A stretch of 60,333 nt of DNA, taken from Paraburkholderia ribeironis. Its GTDB lineage: Bacteria; Pseudomonadota; Gammaproteobacteria; Burkholderiales; Burkholderiaceae. Shown piece after piece: positions 54,893-60,333 of the stretch (positions are counted from its first letter, which is position 1; each line of letters opens with the position of its first letter). Where the stretch lies: assembly GCF_900019265.1 (NCBI RefSeq), contig NZ_CYGX02000018.1, positions 1 to 60,333 of the forward strand, read 5' to 3'. The notes under the pieces were generated by a model. That model was not told the DNA's origin. It did no database searches and worked only from the letters and a program-made list of their open reading frames with translations. The position numbers and the translations under genes were made by a program.

Positions 54893-56149
54893 ATGACTAC
54901 GCTAGATTGGCACCGCGAGCGCCATGATCTTTCCGATCTTCAGTCGCTCGATCAAATCTCTCCCAGTTCCGACATCGACCTCCCGTCGGTGCGGGCGTAT
55001 CGCCTCGGCAGAGTTCGGGCCGAAATGCGAAAGCGGGATATCGCGGCCTTGATCATCAGCGACCCGGTGAACATCCGGTACGCCACGGGAGCGCGCAACA
55101 TGCAGATTTTTTGCGCCCGTAACACGCCTTCGCGCTATCTCATCGTCACGGAAAGCCGGACGATTCTGTTCGAGTTCACGGGTTGCGAGCACCTTGCCGA
55201 CGGCCTCGAGACCATCGACGAAGTTCGTTCATCGTCAACGGCCAGTTTCGTCGCGGCTGGCCCGGCCATAGTGGCGCGCGAAAAGGCATGGGCGGCCGAC
55301 ATGGCGGCCACGCTGACTGAACTCGTCGGTCCGAAGCCCACGGTCGGTATCGAGCGCATGAACGCGGGAGCCGCGATTGCGCTGGCGGGGCATGGCGTGC
55401 GTCTGGTGGATGCACAGGAGCCGATCGAGATGGCACGCGCCATTAAGTCGGCCGAGGAACTGAAATGCGTCATCGCTTCTCTGCGGGCAACAGAGGTCGC
55501 CGTCGGGAAGCTTCGGGACGCGATCCAGCCCGGCATGACGGAGAATGAGCTGTGGTCGGTGCTGCACCAATCGGTTATTGCTCAGGACGGCGACTACGTC
55601 GAGACGCGCTTGTTGAGCGCCGGGCGTCGAACCAACCCCTGGTTCCAGGAAACATCCAGCCATGTCATCGAACCAAACCAGCTGATCGCGCTGGACACCG
55701 ATGTCGTCGGCTGTCATGGCTACTACTCCGACTTTTCCCGTACCTTCCATGCCGGGCCGGACAAGACGAGCGAGAGCCAACGCACGCTTTACAAGCTGGC
55801 TCACGAGCAGGTCCATCACAACATCGGGATCATTCGTCCGGGTATGACGTTCAGGGAGTATAGCGACAAGGCCTGGAACATCCCGGACAAATATCACGCG
55901 AATCGCTATTACCTGTCGGCGCACGGCTGCGGTATGACGGGCGAATATCCGTACCTCTACCATCACGCGGATTTCGGCGCGTCCGGCTATGACGGCGAGA
56001 TCCGGCCGGGAATGACGCTATGCGTCGAGAGCTACATCGGCGAAGAGGGCGCACAGGAAGGCGTGAAGCTCGAACAGCAATTGCTCGTGACGGAGACGGG
56101 AACACGCCTGCTTTCACTTTTTCCGTTCGAAGAAACACTGCTGCGATAA
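54893..56149 (+). CDS. DddP-like M24 (creatinase/Xaa-Pro peptidase fold) metalloenzyme
   Basis: A 418-residue pita-bread-fold protein. An N-terminal creatinase domain (RAEMRKRDIAALIISDPVNIRY) precedes the catalytic domain. RTNPWFQETSS is a DddP-type signature. Metal ligands are D268 and D270 (ALDTD), D280 (YYSDF), H344 (LSAHG), E379 (VESY) and E394 (KLEQQ). Spacings 2/10/64/35/15 equal those recalled for DddP (D295, D297, D307, H371, E406, E421). Y339 falls at the DddP Tyr366. Yet the position of the proposed base Asp377 is Gly350, in HGCGMTGEYP. The enzyme may therefore cleave a substrate other than DMSP. It opens the operon with a betaine-type binding protein, a cupin and a GMC oxidoreductase. 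Confidence 0.82.
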   Translation: MTTLDWHRERHDLSDLQSLDQISPSSDIDLPSVRAYRLGRVRAEMRKRDIAALIISDPVNIRYATGARNMQIFCARNTPSRYLIVTESRTILFEFTGCEHLADGLETIDEVRSSSTASFVAAGPAIVAREKAWAADMAATLTELVGPKPTVGIERMNAGAAIALAGHGVRLVDAQEPIEMARAIKSAEELKCVIASLRATEVAVGKLRDAIQPGMTENELWSVLHQSVIAQDGDYVETRLLSAGRRTNPWFQETSSHVIEPNQLIALDTDVVGCHGYYSDFSRTFHAGPDKTSESQRTLYKLAHEQVHHNIGIIRPGMTFREYSDKAWNIPDKYHANRYYLSAHGCGMTGEYPYLYHHADFGASGYDGEIRPGMTLCVESYIGEEGAQEGVKLEQQLLVTETGTRLLSLFPFEETLLR

Positions 56150-56204
56150 GCAAGACGCTCGGCATGTGCTGGACGGTTTCAACCTTCAAAAGGAAGCGTA
56201 GAAA

Positions 56205-57068
56205 ATGACCAAGTTGCTGGGATTGTGCAAGTGGCTGCTGCCCGTCGTCTTTCTGTTGACGGGCGCCACAGTGCGTGCAGAAGACAAGTCGATCACGATC
56301 GGCGTGAACAACTGGGCGGAGAACATCGCCGTCGCGAATATGTGGAAGGTCCTTCTCGACGAGAGGGGCATCAAGGTCCAGTTACAGAACGCGGACAAGG
56401 CGCTGATCTACAACAGCGTCGCGCAGGGGAAGATCGACCTGACCTTCGAAGTCTGGCTTCCTGCAGGCGACAAGCCTGCGTTCGACAAGGTCAAAGACAG
56501 AGTGGTGCAGATTGGGCCGTGGTTCAAGGAGGCGAATCTGGGGCTCGTGGTGCCTGACTACGTTGCAGTCGACAGCATCGACCAGCTGAATGCGAACAAA
56601 AGTCTCTTCGCTTCCAGTGGTCGCGCCAAGATCGTCGGAATCGATTCCGGCAGCAGCCTCATGCAGTTGACCGAAAAGGCGAAGACGACCTATCAGCTCG
56701 ACTATGACGTTCAGTCTTCGTCAGAGTCTGCGATGGTGCTGTCGCTTGAACGAGCGATTCAGCGTAAGGAGCCTATCGTCGTGACGCTGTGGAAACCTCA
56801 CTGGATCTGGTCCAAATACAAGCTCAAGTATCTGAAGGACCCGAAAGGCGCTTACGGTTCGACCGATTCTATCTATGGCATCGAGTCCCAGACGTTCAGG
56901 AAGCAGCATCCTGATGTCGAGAGGTGGTTGCAGCAATGGAAGATGGATGACAACTCGCTGGGAAGCCTGATGTCGGAAATTATCAAGCAAGGTGTGTCAA
57001 ACCCCGAGAAAGGCGCAAAGGCCTGGATCGATGCGAACCGCACGCTGGTTCAGCAGTGGACGAAGTAA
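56205..57068 (+). CDS. ProX/OpuAC-type glycine-betaine/choline/DMSP-binding protein
   Basis: A 287-residue periplasmic binding protein. The signal peptide ends TVRAE. TIGVNNWAENIAVANMWKVLL, LTFEVWLPAGD and VTLWKPHWIWSKYKLKYL contain the tryptophans that form aromatic cages for quaternary ammonium groups in this family. AGGAAG lies before the ATG at 56205. No permease or ATPase gene follows, so it must use a transporter encoded elsewhere. Its place between the DddP-like enzyme and the oxidoreductase makes a betaine- or DMSP-like ligand likely. Confidence 0.85.
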   Translation: MTKLLGLCKWLLPVVFLLTGATVRAEDKSITIGVNNWAENIAVANMWKVLLDERGIKVQLQNADKALIYNSVAQGKIDLTFEVWLPAGDKPAFDKVKDRVVQIGPWFKEANLGLVVPDYVAVDSIDQLNANKSLFASSGRAKIVGIDSGSSLMQLTEKAKTTYQLDYDVQSSSESAMVLSLERAIQRKEPIVVTLWKPHWIWSKYKLKYLKDPKGAYGSTDSIYGIESQTFRKQHPDVERWLQQWKMDDNSLGSLMSEIIKQGVSNPEKGAKAWIDANRTLVQQWTK

Positions 57069-57140
57069 GCGTGCCTGACGCGCGACGGCGCGTCCCGGCG
57101 CCTCGCTCATCATTGCGCTCCAACCCAACTTTCACTCTGC

Positions 57141-57461
57141 ATGTCCGACATGAACGCCTCCATCACGACTCCGTCCATCTCCAGAGAACGAGCGCCCGTC
57201 GGTATCGAGCACACGACTGCCGACTGGGAAACCTGGCATTGCGACAGCAACACGTTCAAGCATCGCTATGTACCGGGCGCAACCTTCTACGTCGTTAGAG
57301 GCCGGGCACGACTGACTTTCGCACACGGCGAGCAACTCGACATTGAAGCCGGAGACTTCGTCTCGATCGGCGACGGCGCGCAGGCGATGTGGGAGATCTC
57401 CGCGCCCATAGAAACGCGCTACACGTATCACGAACATCGCGGTACAGCGACAGGGGCGTGA
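57141..57461 (+). CDS. Small cupin (Cupin_3/DUF861-like)
   Basis: A 106-residue cupin. The core reads YVPGATFYVVRGRARLTFAHGEQLDIEAGDFVSIGDGAQAMWEISAPI, near the Cupin_3 pattern of ethanolamine or ureidoglycolate-linked proteins. The first cupin motif lacks the HxH-x-E metal ligands, so it may bind ligand without metal. Its stop overlaps the start of the GMC gene by one base (TGATG), so the two are coupled. The role in the pathway is unknown. Confidence 0.75.
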   Translation: MSDMNASITTPSISRERAPVGIEHTTADWETWHCDSNTFKHRYVPGATFYVVRGRARLTFAHGEQLDIEAGDFVSIGDGAQAMWEISAPIETRYTYHEHRGTATGA

Positions 57462-59098
57462 TGATGAGCGAGGCCGTGGAATTCGACTATGTAATTGGTG
57501 GAGCAGGTTCGGCAGGCTGCGTGCTCGCGCGCCGGCTCGCTGATGCCGGCAATCGGGTACTGCTGATCGAAGCGGGACCGCGTGACAACTCGTGGGTGAT
57601 TCGTATGCCCGCTGGCCTGAGATCGATTTTCAAGCCGAGCTCGCGATATAACTATTGGTTCGAGACCGAGCCGCAGCGGAACCTCGGCAACCGCCGTATC
57701 CAGCAGCCACGAGGTCGCGTTCTCGGCGGTTCGTCATCCATCAACGGCATGACATGGCTGCGCGGTCATCCGCTCGACTATGAGCGCTGGGAGAAGGAAG
57801 GGGCGACCGGCTGGAGCTGGAAGGATTGCCTGCCGTACTTCCGCAAGATCGAGCGAAGCGATGTGGTCAGCGCTTACCGGGGCACCGACGGGTTCATTCA
57901 CGCCCAGCGTCAGGAGCATCTCTGTCCGCTCAACCAGGCTTTTCTCGATGCGGGCGTCGAGGCTGGCTTCTCACTCACCGACGACGTAAACGGATATAGG
58001 CAGGAAGGTGTGTCGCGCTTCGAGATGAGCGTTGATCACGGCATTCGCAACAGCGCTGCATACGGGTACCTTCACTCGCGCAGGGACGACGGTAATCTTA
58101 CGATCTGGACACAGAGCACACTCGAACAGATCAATCTCATCGGCAACAAGGCGACCGGGTTCAAGGTGCTGCGCGGCGGCACTGCCGTGAACGTCACTGC
58201 ACGAAAGGAGACTCTGCTTTGCGCGGGTGTCTTCGGTTCCCCGCAACTGCTGATGTTGTCAGGAATCGGGCCGGGCGATCACCTCAACGAAAAAGGTATC
58301 GTCCCGAGAGTGGAGTCGCCCGGGGTCGGAGAGAATCTGCAGGATCATCTGGAATGTCACATCCAGATCGAAACCAGAGAACCAGTCTCGCTCAACCGGG
58401 AGCTGCAACTTCACCGGATGCTGTGGGCGGGCGTGCAGTGGTTCGGTTCCAAGTCGGGCATTGCGTCCGTCAACCAGTGTCATGTGGGCGCCTTTCTGAA
58501 GAGCGCACCGCACATTCCCCATCCGGACATCCAGTTCCACTTTTTTCCGGTGTTCTTCAACAAGGACTGGATACCTACGCGGCAAACAAATGGATATCGC
58601 ATCGGAGTAGGTCCAATGCGCCCGACCAGTCGCGGACGTGTCCGGCTGCAGTCGAGGCATGCCGAAGACCCGCTTTCGATAGATCCGAACTACATGAACA
58701 CCGACGAAGACTGGCGCGTGATGCGCGAGTCGGTACGGCTCGGTTTGCTGTTTTCACGACAGCCGGCGTTCCGTCGCTTTCATTATCGTGAAGACATGCC
58801 AGGCGTCGATGTAAGCTCAATCGCGGCCGTCGACGAGTTCATCAGGATGGACGCGTCAAGCGCTTACCACCCCTGTGGAACGTGCAAGATCGGAACGAAG
58901 CATGACGCGTCTGCCGTCGTGGGTCCTGATCTGAAAGTCAGAGGGGTAGAGCGACTGCGTGTCATCGATGCATCGGTCATGCCGTCTGTGCCGAGCGCGA
59001 ACATCAACGCCGCGACCATCATGCTGGCCGAGCGGGCAAGTGACCTTGTGCTCGGACGACCAGCGATGCAAGCACAACCTCTGCAGTTCGCTGCCTGA
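57461..59098 (+). CDS. GMC-family oxidoreductase (choline dehydrogenase-like)
   Basis: A 545-residue FAD-dependent alcohol dehydrogenase of the GMC family. DYVIGGAGSAGCVLARRL is the FAD motif, RGRVLGGSSSINGMTWLRG is GMC signature 1, and AGVFGSPQLLMLSGIGP is signature 2. SSAYHPCGTCKIG holds the catalytic His and PSANINAATIMLAERASD the Asn-bearing end. It resembles BetA/choline dehydrogenases and DddA-type enzymes. ATG 57461 overlaps the cupin stop. It probably oxidises an alcohol product of the pathway started by the M24 enzyme; the exact substrate is inferred, not shown. Confidence 0.9.
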   Translation: MMSEAVEFDYVIGGAGSAGCVLARRLADAGNRVLLIEAGPRDNSWVIRMPAGLRSIFKPSSRYNYWFETEPQRNLGNRRIQQPRGRVLGGSSSINGMTWLRGHPLDYERWEKEGATGWSWKDCLPYFRKIERSDVVSAYRGTDGFIHAQRQEHLCPLNQAFLDAGVEAGFSLTDDVNGYRQEGVSRFEMSVDHGIRNSAAYGYLHSRRDDGNLTIWTQSTLEQINLIGNKATGFKVLRGGTAVNVTARKETLLCAGVFGSPQLLMLSGIGPGDHLNEKGIVPRVESPGVGENLQDHLECHIQIETREPVSLNRELQLHRMLWAGVQWFGSKSGIASVNQCHVGAFLKSAPHIPHPDIQFHFFPVFFNKDWIPTRQTNGYRIGVGPMRPTSRGRVRLQSRHAEDPLSIDPNYMNTDEDWRVMRESVRLGLLFSRQPAFRRFHYREDMPGVDVSSIAAVDEFIRMDASSAYHPCGTCKIGTKHDASAVVGPDLKVRGVERLRVIDASVMPSVPSANINAATIMLAERASDLVLGRPAMQAQPLQFAA

Positions 59099-59249
59099 TC
59101 AATATTTGCCGAACGGTTTCGGTACGCGCGTCGGCTGATGTTCAGGTTCATCTGCCCATTACTCTCTAACGACCGCTCAAGTCTGTAAGCAGGCGGAGAA
59201 CGCTCTTGCTATCAGGGCACTGCTGGGCGGCGAGCCTCTGCTGCAGACT

Positions 59250-59639
59250 TCACTGATGGTGATGCTGCCCATCATGATTGAAGTCACGCGACGCGGGCAG
59301 GTCGTTCTCGCGCGCAAGCCGGCGCCCTGTCTCCGTGAGAATCTCACCGGGCTGATCGTCGTCGAATCGATGCCGGAGTGTGCCGAGAAGGCCAAGCAGG
59401 AATGCAGGATAGGCGCTCGATGATGCATCTTCACTGCCTGGCGCAGCCTCATAGAGGACGGCCGGTTTGCCCGGGGTGCCTGTCTGCAACGGCTTGCGCC
59501 GCTGAACGAGCCCCTCTGCTTCCAGCTGCTTCAACTGCATGTTGATCGCGGTGCGCGTCACGGCGAGGCGCCCGCAGAGTTGTTCGACCGTCAACGATTC
59601 TCGTTGCAGCGCGCGTAAGAGGTCGTTTTTCGTGGTCAC
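59250..59639 (-). CDS. HTH transcriptional regulator, C-terminally shortened
   Basis: A 129-residue frame. The N-terminal winged HTH reads DLLRALQRESLTVEQLCGRLAVTRTAINMQLKQLEAEGLVQRR, of the kind seen in SufR/DeoR-like regulators. The start of the ligand or metal domain follows (YPAFLLGLLGTLRHRFDDDQ), then the frame ends abruptly in NHDGQHHHQ, about 80 residues short of typical members. A frameshift or deletion near 59280 is likely. It diverges from a tautomerase fragment. Confidence 0.6.
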   Translation of the reverse strand: MTTKNDLLRALQRESLTVEQLCGRLAVTRTAINMQLKQLEAEGLVQRRKPLQTGTPGKPAVLYEAAPGSEDASSSAYPAFLLGLLGTLRHRFDDDQPGEILTETGRRLARENDLPASRDFNHDGQHHHQ

Positions 59640-59684
59640 AGGGAACGGAGAGGGTCAGCAGTAGCGCCCGAGGCCCATCATGCA

Positions 59685-59996
59685 ATGGTGCAGGCTTTTG
59701 ACGTACCTGTGACCGATCGCTACCAGAGCGTCACACAACATCGTCCAGGCGAGTTGGTCGTCGAAGACACTGGACTCGGGTACACGCGATCCAAGGACGT
59801 CGTTTTGTTGACGGCGGTAAGCCGCAAGCGTACCGAGCCGCAAAAGATCGAGTTCTATCGCCTGCTGGTTGAGAACCTGCAAACGAAATGCGGCATTTCT
59901 CCGGACGACGTCATCGTGTCGATCGTCGAGAGCGACGATGCGGACTGGTCCTTCGGCCGGGGGCGTGCCCAGTTCATTACAAAGGAGCTGACATAG
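59685..59996 (+). pseudogene. Tautomerase (MIF/4-OT-like) lacking its N-terminus
   Basis: The frame contains a tautomerase body: MVQAFDVPVTDRYQSVTQHR, VLLTAVSRKRTEPQKIEFYRLLVE and VIVSIVESDDADWSFGRGRAQF. Similarity extends a few codons upstream of the ATG (EAHHA), but the family's first ~30 residues and the catalytic N-terminal Pro1 are absent. They would lie where the divergent HTH gene starts, so it is probably a broken gene. Confidence 0.6.
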
Positions 59997-60333
59997 CGTC
60001 GGCAAGTCGGCGACGTTCGTATCACAGCGGACCATCCAGCAATTTTCGCAGCAACTGCCGCCCGAGATCCAATGCGGTCTCGGGCGAAATCGCTTTAACC
60101 TGGTGCAGCGAGGTTGTTGTCATCGGCCGGCGATGTTGCGGAGCTGAGCAGCATGTCGCGCGTGACGCTCTTCACTGCGCGCAGGGTAAGTCCGAAGAAC
60201 ATCGAAAGCGGTGGCGTTGATATTGCATCAATGCCTATGGCTGAATCGGGTCGAACTGGGCCGGACGTGTCGGACCGGGTTCGGCCGAGGCTGTGTAAAA
60301 ACTCGTCCGATCGTCTAGACTGAATCAACCTGT
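59997..60333. other. Right edge without a recognisable gene
   Basis: Short frames on both strands show no family features. On the minus strand a sequence gagtttttacacagcctcgg (60283-60302) resembles ends of insertion sequences that I recall from this group, but no inverted partner or transposase is in the window. Confidence 0.35.

Noticed and set aside
57141..57461. Cupin as a DddQ/DddL/DddW/DddK-type DMSP lyase
   Set aside because: It lacks the HxH and following metal ligands of those enzymes, is shorter than most of them, and fits Cupin_3 better.
60283..60302. Insertion-sequence end at the right edge
   Set aside because: The resemblance is from memory, and neither an inverted partner nor a transposase is visible in the window.

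Overview
The window looks like chromosomal DNA of a high-GC betaproteobacterium of the Burkholderia/Paraburkholderia group. The signs are the GC-rich codon use, the acetoacetate decarboxylase / 3-hydroxybutyrate dehydrogenase / DUF3734 patatin trio, a DUF2844-DUF3443 pair, BamC, a TPP riboswitch in front of thiC, an entericidin, an MXKDX-repeat protein and tandem DUF1328 proteins. The assignment rests on gene content only.

Region A (about 305-22,778) is an old genomic island in the 3' end of a tRNA-Leu(UAA) gene. The intact tRNA lies at 22,779-22,863 on the minus strand, and a 22-base near-copy of its 3' end lies at 305-326. The 9-mer ATACCACCA recurs just inside both ends. The P4-type integrase next to the tRNA is dead: it has an in-frame TAG and is truncated beside a decayed bestrophin gene. 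By eye the island is less GC-rich than the DNA to its right. Its cargo is the ketone-body trio, a DedA-rhodanese fusion, an EmrAB-type efflux pump with its outer-membrane channel, an LRAT-fold protein, a type II NADH dehydrogenase-like flavoprotein, a SigJ-type sigma factor with AhpD-like and cupin proteins, and a duplicated set of LysR regulator, NmrA-like reductase and Ohr/OsmC peroxidase. The theme is redox and electrophile stress.

Region B (about 22.9-53.4 kb) is GC-rich backbone. It holds a LacI regulator with an ABC importer and a GpdQ-like phosphodiesterase; an MFS exporter; a stress and signalling block (two response regulators, ferritin-like protein, two DUF1328 proteins, NarX-type kinase, entericidin); a DMT exporter; an MXKDX-repeat protein; a periplasmic molybdoenzyme with a b-type cytochrome; rnk; TPP riboswitch-thiC; two small lipoproteins; an L-lactate permease; another DMT exporter; bamC; DUF2844-DUF3443; and an HMW1C-type N-glycosyltransferase. 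Several intergenic gaps hold short tandem repeats with 7-13 bp units, and one holds three copies of a REP-like palindrome.

Region C (about 53.4-60.3 kb) looks accessory again. A LysR gene diverges from a DddP-like M24 enzyme, a glycine-betaine/DMSP-type binding protein, a small cupin and a GMC (choline dehydrogenase-like) oxidoreductase, forming a candidate betaine or DMSP-like catabolic cluster. It is followed by a shortened HTH gene and a tautomerase lacking its N-terminus.

The observations most worth following up are: DUF3443 (49,968-51,266) reads as a two-lobed pepsin-like aspartic peptidase; the DddP-like enzyme keeps all six metal ligands at the spacing of DddP but appears to lack its proposed catalytic Asp; and the HMW1C-type glycosyltransferase has no adhesin partner nearby.
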